From assembly GCA_002394395.1 (NCBI GenBank), contig DGTR01000004.1:401-64400 (forward strand): 64,000 nt of DNA, written 5' to 3'. Shown in pieces: positions 8,145 through 16,040 of this stretch. Below the pieces are notes generated by a model that did no database searches, was not told the origin of the DNA, and saw only the letters and a program-made list of their open reading frames with translations. Both the position numbers and the translations under genes were made by a program. This stretch comes from Bacteroidales bacterium UBA4331. GTDB lineage: Bacteria > Bacteroidota > Bacteroidia > Bacteroidales > Paludibacteraceae. The stretch's first letter is position 1; every line of letters starts with the position of its first letter.

Positions 8145-9632
8145 TTATTTAACAATTTGACCTTGAGCGTTGTATTTTATTCCGTTCTTGATGATATAGA
8201 GCTGTCCGTTGCGGAGAACTTTTACACCTTGAACCTTGTCCCCTTGTACATAGTCAACAGCGGTAGGAGCATTTGCTTGTACAGGCATGTTCACACGGCG
8301 ACGACCCGGAACTGGAGCAACATTGGTAGGTGTAAGATTAGTCAAATAGGCGCGGTTGGCAGCAGCAGTCTGCGAGCCAGTCGAGCACCATAATTGGTTG
8401 CCATTCAAGAACCAAGAGTCTGCCGGTATAGTGGTCAATTCAAATACACCTTGCAGCACGTTTGCAGCCGTAGCGGTAGCAGGTGCATCCACTTTGGTGC
8501 CCTCCGTATAGGTACAGTTGATTTCTGTACCGGTTGCCTCGAAGATATATGCTACACCGGCAGTCAGAGAGGTTACTTCTTCCAGCGTTACATATTCATT
8601 CGTGCGCTCTGCCACTTTGTAGAAAGTAGCACCTGTGTAGTTGCCCTCTGCTACGTCATACGGCAGACAGATTGTACCGAACTTGCCGCTCGTCAGGCCG
8701 GAACGGGTGTAAGAAGTGGGTTCCGGCTCGGGGTCTGGAGTAGCCACCGGGAAGCGGACAGCCATATCATCCCAAGCGAAATAAGCAGGTTGGCTTAAAC
8801 CATATCCATTATCCGAACCTAATCCTTCACCATACATTGTGAACTCCAATTTCTCGATAGCTCCGAGGCCGCTCAAATCCCATTTAGTCCAGTCAAGAGT
8901 AGTAGTGCCTTGCCCGTCAAAAAACAGGAATTTTACAGTTGCAGAAGGCTCTGCATCTTCTGCTGAGGCAAAACCGCGTGCCTCTATCCATATCTTTCCA
9001 TCCTCTCCCAGTGCATCTGAAAGTTCGTTGCCGGAAGTGATACAATAATATGTATAGGTAGTCGGATTAACCCAAACATGGTCTATCACACGAGCTACGC
9101 CGTCAGCGAATGTAATGGCATCCACTGTAGCAAGTCCCCAACCCTTATCATCAATATATCCGAAATGAACGCAGAAGTTGTCCGAGCAGTTATGTCCACC
9201 ACCAGCCGTGTTCAAGTTGTTGTCAGCCAAACCGGGACGATAAGCGGTGAATTGAGAGGTATAATAGTTGTATGTCTCATAGTCGGAGGTCCAGATATTA
9301 CTTACCGCCTCTCCGCCACTCCAGTAGCAGTACGTTCCATAACCTTCATTTATCTGGGAGAATAACTCTGTGTTGCCACCGTCATGCCACCAATAAAAAG
9401 GATAATCTGCACCCATTCCATCTGCATACAATTCAGCAGGTGCGCCCTGATCATCGGCTGCCGGAATTAAATCTGACCAATTTGTAGCATCGTTGACATA
9501 GGTTGCTGCCGAGAATCCCGAAGTTTCCGACTCGTCCTCAAACGTGAGAACGCGGAGTTCGTATGACTGGGCCGTCATACTCATTGTGCCTGCCATCAGC
9601 AGCGCACACAAAGATGTAAAAATCTTTCTCAT
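8145..9632 (-). CDS. Secreted DUF4465 protein with beta module and KVLRNGQ tail (495 aa)
   Basis: Signal peptide MRKIFTSLCALLMAGTMSMTA. Residues about 22-285 are DUF4465-like (TFEDE, NTAGGGHNCSDNF, VDHVWVNPTTY-type strand, WTKWDLSGLGAIEKLEF, QPAYFAWDDMAV). Residues about 300-445 hold the same module as the 1332-residue protein (GTICLPY, GATFYKV, TLEEV, AYIFEA, NRAYL, GRRRV). The last 25 residues (KVLRNGQLYIIKNG then YNAQGQIVK) match the tails of the 9664-10563, 11093-11887 and 29079-30488 products. It lies second behind the riboswitch. The family function is unknown; a surface or periplasmic role in B12 acquisition is inferred from the operon. Confidence 0.82.
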   Translation of the reverse strand: MRKIFTSLCALLMAGTMSMTAQSYELRVLTFEDESETSGFSAATYVNDATNWSDLIPAADDQGAPAELYADGMGADYPFYWWHDGGNTELFSQINEGYGTYCYWSGGEAVSNIWTSDYETYNYYTSQFTAYRPGLADNNLNTAGGGHNCSDNFCVHFGYIDDKGWGLATVDAITFADGVARVIDHVWVNPTTYTYYCITSGNELSDALGEDGKIWIEARGFASAEDAEPSATVKFLFFDGQGTTTLDWTKWDLSGLGAIEKLEFTMYGEGLGSDNGYGLSQPAYFAWDDMAVRFPVATPDPEPEPTSYTRSGLTSGKFGTICLPYDVAEGNYTGATFYKVAERTNEYVTLEEVTSLTAGVAYIFEATGTEINCTYTEGTKVDAPATATAANVLQGVFELTTIPADSWFLNGNQLWCSTGSQTAAANRAYLTNLTPTNVAPVPGRRRVNMPVQANAPTAVDYVQGDKVQGVKVLRNGQLYIIKNGIKYNAQGQIVK

Positions 9633-9656
9633 TGTTGTTAAATTTAGTTGTGATTG

Positions 9657-9678
9657 TTAATTATTAATTATTAATAAT
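9657..9678. repeat. TTAATTA heptamer run at a stop codon
   Basis: Three heptamers of the TTAATTA type overlap the end of the 9664-10563 gene and supply its stop codon and its last residues. Confidence 0.65.
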
Positions 9679-10563
9679 ACCTGTTATGGTATATAATATG
9701 CCGTTGCGGAGGATTAGAAGTTGTCCGTTGCGGAGGAGTTTGGTACTTTGTTCTTGGTCTCTTGGTACTTGATTGAGGTCTTGCGTGGCGTTGGGGTGGA
9801 GATCCTCAGCTCCCATGATCTCCGTGGATGTCTCACCGAGCCAGCCGGCTTGCTGATGAAGAGCGGTATAGACCTTGACGAAATGGATACCCGGTAGATT
9901 AGCCGGCGTGCCGTCCGCTTTTACTGCCCATTGGATATTCAGCTGCGCACCTTCATCAGTATTAGGCAGGTTATCTGCATACCCCCATGGGTAAGCGTAT
10001 AGCACATAGTACGTCCCTTCTCCAGAGAGGTCTTCGTAGTTGTCGGGTAAACGGCTACCGGTAAAAGTGATACTATCCTCCTCTACCCATTGGGGATAGT
10101 TTTTCCCCTCTTCTGTACGCTTATAAGTTACAGAATAATCATGAATCGTCTGCGGATTGGAATACTCGCTACCTGCCAGTTCGTACCATTCGTCATCGGG
10201 TTTAGCGTTAGCATTCGCATCGTAACTAACCATAACTATACCGGGTTCAGCAGCCCCCTCAAAAGCATTACCGAGCACCAAGAGGTCCTTCGCATTCGGC
10301 ACATTGATAATCATGTGATCAAAGCCGAAAACGACATAACCACCCCATCCACCAAGAGAAATCATGCCTTGATTATTGTCGGCTATAGCCTCTTCTGCCT
10401 TCATACGCATATCGTTGGCATCGTCACCTTGCTCATATTCGGGCATCGAATTAACGAACTGTCCGGGCGCGGGCCAATACTCCCACACACGAGAAATATA
10501 AGGACTTTGCGCGTGCGCAAAGGCCACGGCAAAAAATGCCGCGATAAATAAATAACGCTGCAT
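9664..10563 (-). CDS. Secreted protein homologous to the C-terminal half of the BtuG-like protein
   Basis: 299 residues with a signal peptide (MQRYLFIAAFFAVAFAHA). The body, from YISRVWEYWPAPGQFVN to about residue 258, is clearly homologous to the C-terminal domain of the 11945-13798 product; shared landmarks are GGWGGY, FGFDH, LGNAF, EPGIVMVS, PDDxWYELxGSEY, and YPQW followed by TFTGS. The tail KLLRNGQLLILRNG belongs to the short tail family of this window. It is first behind a cobalamin riboswitch, so expression should fall when cobalamin is plentiful. Biochemical function is unknown. Calcium-loop-like acidic motifs (DANANAKPDDE) are present. Confidence 0.8.
   Translation of the reverse strand: MQRYLFIAAFFAVAFAHAQSPYISRVWEYWPAPGQFVNSMPEYEQGDDANDMRMKAEEAIADNNQGMISLGGWGGYVVFGFDHMIINVPNAKDLLVLGNAFEGAAEPGIVMVSYDANANAKPDDEWYELAGSEYSNPQTIHDYSVTYKRTEEGKNYPQWVEEDSITFTGSRLPDNYEDLSGEGTYYVLYAYPWGYADNLPNTDEGAQLNIQWAVKADGTPANLPGIHFVKVYTALHQQAGWLGETSTEIMGAEDLHPNATQDLNQVPRDQEQSTKLLRNGQLLILRNGILYTITGIINN
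9739..9770. repeat. ACCAAG-type short repeat run
   Basis: Read on the minus strand, units of the type AAGTACC and AAGAGACC encode QVPRDQEQSTK, the spacer just before the KLLRNGQ tail. Confidence 0.6.
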
Positions 10564-10635
10564 ACGCTACTACACTATGTGTTTCTAAAAATCTTTTTCA
10601 TGTTGCCCGCCTTGGTATCCGCGCCAAGGGTTAAA

Positions 10636-10795
10636 GCGTTGCGGTTACGGCAGGTCTTCCGGCTCGTCTCCCTTACTCCGGTCTTCCCATCCAATGACAG
10701 TGACCCTTTAGAAATGGAGTTCGGTTATGAGACTCACGGCTGCGGGACAGCGGCTGAATTGCACAGCCTTCCCTTTTAATCACCAAAACGGAACG
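10636..10795 (-). promoter_or_regulatory. Cobalamin riboswitch upstream of the 9664-10563 gene
   Basis: Minus-strand landmarks of the cobalamin riboswitch occur in order: AAAAGGGAAG, GTGCAATTCAGC, CTGTCCCGCAGCCGTGA, the CACTGTCATTGGATGGGAAG block, and AGCCGGAAGACCTGCC. Downstream, CCTTGG and ACCAAGG can form a hairpin before the coding region, a possible expression platform. A nine-codon frame (MKKIFRNT, 10601-10575) precedes the gene start at 10563. It should shut off the downstream secreted-protein genes when cobalamin binds. Confidence 0.93.
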
Positions 10796-10835
10796 TCTTG
10801 GCAAACCATAATCGACATTTTTTCAAATGCGAGTG

Positions 10836-10866
10836 CAAAGGTACTGCTTTTTTTTGACATATGCAA
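10836..10866 (-). promoter_or_regulatory. Promoter driving the riboswitch transcript
   Basis: Minus strand TTGCATATG (-33) and TACCTTTG (-7), 23 nt apart. The start point would be near 10830, about 35 nt before the riboswitch core. Confidence 0.85.
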
Positions 10867-10989
10867 GAGTTGCATCTATTTTTTGCTTCTTGTGCATATA
10901 TTTAGCATGTATTTAGCGTGTATTTAGCTGTCATTTCCATTCGCATATCGTTCGCATTACGGACATGTACGTACAGTTTGAGTCAATTG

Positions 10990-11018
10990 ATGTGAGACAA
11001 TGAGACTTTGAGACTTTC
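10990..11018. repeat. TGAGAC-type 8-mer run
   Basis: Three imperfect 8-mers (TGTGAGAC, AATGAGAC, TTTGAGAC) lie between the terminator and the next promoter. Nothing else is recognisable in 10870-11018. Confidence 0.55.
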
Positions 11019-11020
11019 AT

Positions 11021-11076
11021 AAAAAAAGCCCCCATGGGAATGAACCACGGGAGGCTTAGAGACCCAAATTGGTCTC
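11021..11076 (-). terminator. Intrinsic terminator of the btuB-btuG-DUF4465 unit
   Basis: On the minus strand a 12-13 bp stem (11057-11045 with 11037-11026) is followed by a run of seven T. A second hairpin (GAGACC/GGTCTC, 11076-11059) lies between it and the stop codon at 11093. Confidence 0.85.
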
Positions 11077-11092
11077 ATTTAAGTTAGAATCA

Positions 11093-11887
11093 TCAGAGTT
11101 CAGCACCCAGGATATTGAATGCCTTCTCACCACGGAGAATGACTACCTGACCGTCACGTACGACCTTAACGGCCTTCACAGCAACGTTGGTATTCTCAAT
11201 AGCCTCTGTAGGAGCCTCTGCTCCCAAGTTATCAATGCAGAAATAAGACGGAGTATTCAGACCATAATCACCAGTACGGCTACCGGACATCGAGAACGAC
11301 AGTTCATCTACTTCACCTAACGTACTTAAATCCACATAAGCCCATTGGGTAAGAATAGCGGTGTCCTGTGCAAGCATGAAATCCACTTTCGTATTCACAG
11401 GGGTTCCGTTAAGTGAACCGCTGATTGTCAGTTTGAACCAATCACCTGCAGCAAACGGCTCACCGGCATATGCATCACCGTTCTTCATGGAATTATAAGC
11501 ATATACGTTGTTGGTAACGAACATGCCCGGTACTACTGCTGCCTCTTTCAGTTTAATCACATTCGGAGTCCAAGCATCTGCGTACCATACTACATAGTTT
11601 TGACCGGCATAGGCTCCACCGACAATCGACTTGTTGGCATCCTGAAAACCTTCATACGCAATGTCCGTGTGGCTGGAGATAACAGCTCCGGAAACATATG
11701 TACCACCATAAGAGACTGTCTGTTGAACCTCGAAACTACCGCTTTCAAGGAATACAGCGGTGTCAACGGTAAAAGCAAACTCACTCTCCTCCGCCAGTTG
11801 AATGTTTTCAAAATCTGCTACTTGCAGATCTGCATACATAGCGGCACTCATCATAGCCGCTGCAACAAATAGATAAATCTTTTTCAT
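11093..11887 (-). CDS. Secreted DUF4465 protein (264 aa)
   Basis: This is the minimal DUF4465 form: signal peptide MKKIYLFVAAAMMSAAMYA, then DFENIQL, SYGGTYVSGAVISSHTD, NYVVWYADAW, PGMFVTNNVYAYNSM, GDWFKLTISGSLNG, WAYVDLSTLGEVDEL and NTPSYFCIDNL. The ending KVVRDGQVVILRG belongs to the short C-terminal tail family. It is the third gene behind the btuB riboswitch and ends at a strong terminator. Cobalamin loci of gut Bacteroidetes contain accessory surface proteins beyond BtuB and BtuG, and this is a candidate for that class. Direct ligand binding is inference. Confidence 0.85.
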   Translation of the reverse strand: MKKIYLFVAAAMMSAAMYADLQVADFENIQLAEESEFAFTVDTAVFLESGSFEVQQTVSYGGTYVSGAVISSHTDIAYEGFQDANKSIVGGAYAGQNYVVWYADAWTPNVIKLKEAAVVPGMFVTNNVYAYNSMKNGDAYAGEPFAAGDWFKLTISGSLNGTPVNTKVDFMLAQDTAILTQWAYVDLSTLGEVDELSFSMSGSRTGDYGLNTPSYFCIDNLGAEAPTEAIENTNVAVKAVKVVRDGQVVILRGEKAFNILGAEL

Positions 11888-11944
11888 TTTGTTTTTTGTT
11901 TTTTGATTGTTAATAAATGTTGATTATATAAAGTGTTATTAGCA

Positions 11945-13798
11945 CTATGGTTCTACATGTAAGTCGATCGCGCCGATGATTTCGGTACTGAGTTCGCCAG
12001 TCTGATTGTAAGTCTCATCGAGCGCGGTGTAGATACGGATGAAGTCAACAGTTGGCAGACTGACTGATTTTCCATCCGCATCTACCGCCCACGATATGTC
12101 GAATGAGGTACCAGAAAGATCGTTATTGGGTTTGTTATCCGCGTATCCGAAATCCAATATCCGCTGGACGTTCTGTCCGCTGATCTGCTCCGTGAGCGGT
12201 GCTAAAAGCGAGCCCGTAAAGGTCATCGAAGAGGCCTTGATCCACTGCGGGTAATAAGGCTGCTGGTGGAAAGGATTGCGGATGGTATCAGAAGCATGCG
12301 TATAGGTCTTGGTATAATGATGAACGGTCGTCGGATTGTCGTACTCGGAGCCTTTGAGTTCGTACCAAGTATCGTCGGGCTTGCCGTTGCCGTTCTCGTC
12401 TCGGCTGACCATCACAATGCCCGGTTCGGAGCTACCATACGCCTCATTACCGGACATCGTGAACGCATTACCAAGGATACGGAAGTCATAGCCTTCCTTG
12501 TTCTCTACGGCGTGATCAAAACCGAAGGTGATGTATCCACCCCATCCTCCGAGACAAACGAGACCGCCGGCATTATTGGCAATCGCCAACTCACATTTGC
12601 GACACATGGCGGCTGCATCATCGCCCTCTTCATACTTCGGCAGAACGTTCACAAACTGCCCCATCGCGGGTACATACTCATACACGCGCGAGATATACGG
12701 AGATGACTTTGTGGGCTTGGAAGAGGCAGTGTCGGGATATAAATCATAGGCTTCGCTGACACGGCAGAGGTGTCCGGGAATATCTCCGGTACGCGCAGAC
12801 CAATGCTCACGTCCGTCGTACCCGAAGCAATGCAGCACACCCGAAGAGACATAGTTCTTGGCGTCCGTGATATAAAGCACATCGGTCGTCGCCAGGAGTC
12901 CGTAAGGGTGCTCGAAAGAAGAGATATCTATCGGCTGGTCTTGCTCGGTGTAGTCGATGGTGGAGAAAGCGCGGAGGGTGTGGGCGTCTCTATCCACCAT
13001 GTATGCTACGGGGCCGAGTATAGAAAGGTTACTAATCTTCACCGACAGATGCTTGACAGTAGTGCTATGGTCTAGGATTACTACGTTTTTATCCGTACTT
13101 ACCCACAGTTTTCCACTGTCATCCGGCCGGATACGTTGAGGGTTCGGACCCACGGTGATTTTCTCAATCTCGGTGAAGGAGTTCAGGTCGATGACGGAGA
13201 CGGTCGAGTCGTGGCGGTTGACCAAATATCCACCGGAGTTGACGACGTAGAGTTTGTCGCCGAGGATACAGAGTTCGTCCGGTTGGTGTCCGACCTTCAC
13301 TTCGCGGGTGACTTGCAGGGTGGCCGTATCGACCTCAAAGACCGAGCCTAAGAGTTCGGGATTCGCCACCGAACCGACATACGCAGAGACGTACATCTTA
13401 TCCCCTCGGAAAGCCATGTAGCGGCAGTTAGGAATTTCTATCTGGCTGATATGACGGGCTTTACGATCCATCACTTCGACCTTATGGGAACAATTAATCA
13501 CCGCATAGAGACGACCGCCGTAAGCCTGTATATCGTTGCCGACGTCGCCTAATTCCTTGAGTTGATGGGGGTTCTGCGAACCATACCAATTGGAATAATA
13601 ATCGCCTTTCTCCAAGTTGATATAATCCAAGCGGGCTTTGTTAGAACCCATATTTCCCTCGCAAAGGACGTATAGCCCACCCTCGCGCACCTCGTCCGTG
13701 ACGTGCGTGCCGATGGTCGGATAGATGACCTCGTCACCGCGACAGGAGTAAAGAGTAAGGAGTAAGGAATAAAGACAAAAATGTATCGCATAATACAT
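11945..13798 (-). CDS. BtuG-like surface lipoprotein: beta-propeller fused to a second domain
   Basis: ATG at 13798 starts a lipoprotein signal (MYYAIHFCLYSLLLTLYSC). Residues about 25-365 form a YncE-like seven-bladed propeller (YVLCEGNMGSNKARLDYIN, KVEVMDRKARHISQIEIPN, HDSTVSVIDLNSFTEIEKI). In gut Bacteroides such propeller lipoproteins (BtuG) cap BtuB and capture vitamin B12 with high affinity. Residues about 375-617 are a second domain homologous to the stand-alone 9664-10563 protein (YISRVYEYVPAMGQFVN, GGWGGYITFGFDH, PDDTWYELKGSEYDN). It follows btuB by 44 bases in one riboswitch-controlled unit. An upstream in-frame extension overlapping btuB is rejected because it hides the lipobox. 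Confidence 0.85.
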   Translation of the reverse strand: MYYAIHFCLYSLLLTLYSCRGDEVIYPTIGTHVTDEVREGGLYVLCEGNMGSNKARLDYINLEKGDYYSNWYGSQNPHQLKELGDVGNDIQAYGGRLYAVINCSHKVEVMDRKARHISQIEIPNCRYMAFRGDKMYVSAYVGSVANPELLGSVFEVDTATLQVTREVKVGHQPDELCILGDKLYVVNSGGYLVNRHDSTVSVIDLNSFTEIEKITVGPNPQRIRPDDSGKLWVSTDKNVVILDHSTTVKHLSVKISNLSILGPVAYMVDRDAHTLRAFSTIDYTEQDQPIDISSFEHPYGLLATTDVLYITDAKNYVSSGVLHCFGYDGREHWSARTGDIPGHLCRVSEAYDLYPDTASSKPTKSSPYISRVYEYVPAMGQFVNVLPKYEEGDDAAAMCRKCELAIANNAGGLVCLGGWGGYITFGFDHAVENKEGYDFRILGNAFTMSGNEAYGSSEPGIVMVSRDENGNGKPDDTWYELKGSEYDNPTTVHHYTKTYTHASDTIRNPFHQQPYYPQWIKASSMTFTGSLLAPLTEQISGQNVQRILDFGYADNKPNNDLSGTSFDISWAVDADGKSVSLPTVDFIRIYTALDETYNQTGELSTEIIGAIDLHVEP

Positions 13799-13844
13799 AC
13801 TTGTCTTTACTCTTTGAGCGAAGCGGTCTTTATTCTTTATTCCT
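13745..13844. repeat. Two opposed AGTAAGG/AATAAAG heptamer runs between btuB and btuG
   Basis: One run (13745-13776) reads AGTAAGG-like units on the plus strand; the other (13803-13844) reads AGAATAA-like units on the minus strand. They flank the btuG-like start and fill the btuB-btuG gap. Confidence 0.65.
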
Positions 13845-15897
13845 AATATCTTAAAGCTATAGTGCATCGTACGTTTTGTTTGGGCATCGGGTAATTCTGG
13901 ATCACTTCGTAATCCTGCCCGAGCAAGTTATTGAGTTCAATATTCGCTTTCAGCCATAAGGGGTGTATGGCGTATGGTGTACGGTGTATGGTAATCCCCC
14001 ACTCTCCGTAGAGCGAGAGGTCATGCGTGTACCAGGGCTGCACGTAGTTATAGATAGTGTTCTCCTGCTGGCCGTATCGTTCGCCGACGTAGATGAACGA
14101 GTAGTTCAGCCCATAATGATCGCCGCGACGGCTGGTCCACTCGAGTCCGAGAACCGCGCTGCCGCTGTGCCAAGGGATATACGGGATCTGATGACTGTAA
14201 TAGGTGTCCGAAGGATTCGTGACATCGATCGCCTTCTGGTAGGTGTAGTTGAGCCTCGTGCGGAGCACCCAACGCAACGGCAGGAAGAAGGAGACATCGG
14301 CTTTGGCATCGACACCGTTGATCTTCACCGTTCCGAGGTTGAGCATCGTCCATCGGAACTGCTGACCTTTTGGGTACGCGATGATCTTATCCGTGACGCG
14401 GTTGTAGTAATATGAGACCGCTACGTTAGCCATCAGCCATTTATGGCTGATTCGATAGGCGAGCTCGACCGAGTGCTGGCGGGCTAACTCCGGCCTAAGA
14501 GAAGCGTTGCCAAGATCCGTATAGTAGAGGTCATTGAAGGTCGGATAGCGGTAACTCTGCTTGTAGAAAGCGTTGAGACTGAGGTCGATCTTCGGGTACG
14601 GACGGAAAGAGAGGAAGATGCCCGGGGTAACTTTAGACTGAACGCTGATTGCTGACGGCTGATTGCTGACAGCTGTCATCAAAACCGAGGCCTGAAGACG
14701 CAGGTACTCCTTGATATTAAAAGCCGTCGCTGCGGAGAGCCAATGCGAATGCCGTGCAAAATGGTCCGTACCATCCTCCAAGAGCAGGTTCTCACGCGCG
14801 AGGGCGTTATACTGATAATCGTACGCCAGGGAAAGGTCCCACCAATTAAAGACGCGGAACTTATTGGCAAGCGAGAGATAGACTTCCTGCTGGGTGTACT
14901 TGTTGTTTGAAGGCAAAAGGCGCTCATCGTAGTTCTTATAATGGGTGAAATCATTGGCGTATTTTGCCAAGAAGCGTGTGGACCAGCGGTCGAACCACTC
15001 GTCCTGCCATTGCGCTTGTACAAAGGTGTTGCGGTCCCAAAGCCGCTCGCCGTTCCTCCAGACATTATTGACTATCGCCCCGGGCACGCCGCGCTCGGAA
15101 TAATAATTATACACATGCACACGCCAGAAGCCCGTCGTGCGGTAGTAATGATGCAGGCCCAACTCCGTGCGCACGGCGTTCACATCGCCGTTCTGACGCA
15201 CCGCCGTGGTGTCATACGCAGTCTCGCCGGAAGGCAATATACGGCGATAGCGGAAGGGATACTTGCCGTCCGAATATACGTACTCGGCATCGAGGGTCAG
15301 CGAGAGTGCGTTCGTCAACTTGACATCGACGCCCACATTGGGGTTCGCCAGCGAGAAAGAGCCAAAACGCATCTGACCGCGTACATGCACCTTCTCATCC
15401 TCTTTGAAATAAGGTTTGCGGGTAGTGAGATACACGTTTCCCGCAGCGCCAAACTCCCGCGCAGACTGGAAGATATCGGATTTCTGACCATTAAAGAGCT
15501 GGATCTCCTCCAGGTTATCCAACGAGAAACGCCCCAGATCCACCTGCCCGTTCTGCGCGTTACCCAGCTGCACGCCGTTATAGTACACCGCCGTATGCTG
15601 GCTTCCCATGGAGCGGATGTTGATGGTCTTAATACCTCCCACGCCGCCGTAGTCCTTGAGTTGTACGCCGGAGAAATACCGCAAGGCGTCCGCTACAGAA
15701 AGAGCGTTCAGTCGTTGCAGCTCAGCACCTTTGAGGGTCTGGGGAACAATGACATCTTTCTCTAACGCACGCGCCGTGACCTCCACCTCCGAGAGTTGGA
15801 AGCGGTTATATATGGAATCCTGCTCTGCCTCGTTCGTCGCAAAAGCAGAGCGCGCCACAAGCGCAATAAACAGTATAAAAAAGATTCTTTTTGCCAT
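13843..15897 (-). CDS. btuB: BtuB-type TonB-dependent cobalamin receptor
   Basis: 684 residues from ATG 15897, signal peptide MAKRIFFILFIALVARSAFA. A plug domain follows: LSEVEVTA, ADALRYFSGVQLKDYGGVGG, the INIRSMGSQHTAVYYNGVQL stretch, and AAGNVYLTTR. The rest is a 22-strand-type barrel ending in the aromatic-containing IALRY. A TonB-dependent receptor behind a cobalamin riboswitch and followed by a BtuG-like lipoprotein is assigned as the B12 importer of the outer membrane. Two heptamer runs (13963-13992 and 14637-14677) are in-frame additions in barrel loops. The longer ORF start at 15927 lies in the riboswitch expression platform and is rejected. Confidence 0.9.
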   Translation of the reverse strand: MAKRIFFILFIALVARSAFATNEAEQDSIYNRFQLSEVEVTARALEKDVIVPQTLKGAELQRLNALSVADALRYFSGVQLKDYGGVGGIKTINIRSMGSQHTAVYYNGVQLGNAQNGQVDLGRFSLDNLEEIQLFNGQKSDIFQSAREFGAAGNVYLTTRKPYFKEDEKVHVRGQMRFGSFSLANPNVGVDVKLTNALSLTLDAEYVYSDGKYPFRYRRILPSGETAYDTTAVRQNGDVNAVRTELGLHHYYRTTGFWRVHVYNYYSERGVPGAIVNNVWRNGERLWDRNTFVQAQWQDEWFDRWSTRFLAKYANDFTHYKNYDERLLPSNNKYTQQEVYLSLANKFRVFNWWDLSLAYDYQYNALARENLLLEDGTDHFARHSHWLSAATAFNIKEYLRLQASVLMTAVSNQPSAISVQSKVTPGIFLSFRPYPKIDLSLNAFYKQSYRYPTFNDLYYTDLGNASLRPELARQHSVELAYRISHKWLMANVAVSYYYNRVTDKIIAYPKGQQFRWTMLNLGTVKINGVDAKADVSFFLPLRWVLRTRLNYTYQKAIDVTNPSDTYYSHQIPYIPWHSGSAVLGLEWTSRRGDHYGLNYSFIYVGERYGQQENTIYNYVQPWYTHDLSLYGEWGITIHRTPYAIHPLWLKANIELNNLLGQDYEVIQNYPMPKQNVRCTIALRY
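13963..13992. repeat. CATACAC heptamer run inside btuB
   Basis: Minus strand: four consecutive 7-mers of the type CATACAC, CGTACAC, CATACGC. They encode IHRTPYAIHP in the barrel. Confidence 0.8.
14637..14677. repeat. CAGCNNT heptamer run inside btuB
   Basis: Minus strand: five exact-length heptamers CAGCTGT, CAGCAAT, CAGCCGT, CAGCAAT, CAGCGTT. They encode TAVSNQPSAISVQS, an in-frame loop. Confidence 0.85.
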
Positions 15898-15904
15898 TGT
15901 TGGT

Positions 15905-16030
15905 CCTACTCCAGGAGGACTTCTCAATTAAGGCTCATCGCAAGCGATCTGGCTTAGACCCGAAGGTCATCACAGTTGCCGGTCAGCCCGGGATTTACAC
16001 CCGTGTTCTCTCGCGATCAGCTATTCACCA
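15905..16030 (-). promoter_or_regulatory. Cobalamin riboswitch upstream of btuB
   Basis: Minus strand: GGTGTAAATCCCGGGCTGAC, CGGCAACTGTGATGACC and AAGCCAGATCGC are the core cobalamin-riboswitch elements. It is a shorter version than the one at 10.6 kb because the peripheral arm is reduced. GTCCT/AGGAC forms a hairpin directly before the start region. No separate promoter is obvious between this element and the DUF1846 stop at 16041, so read-through from that gene or a promoter inside its 3' end is possible. Confidence 0.9.
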
Positions 16031-16040
16031 CAAGGGTTAT

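Noticed and set aside
15898..15927. Longer N-terminus for BtuB starting at 15927
   Set aside because: It would place coding sequence in the riboswitch expression platform and put ten extra residues before a good signal peptide.
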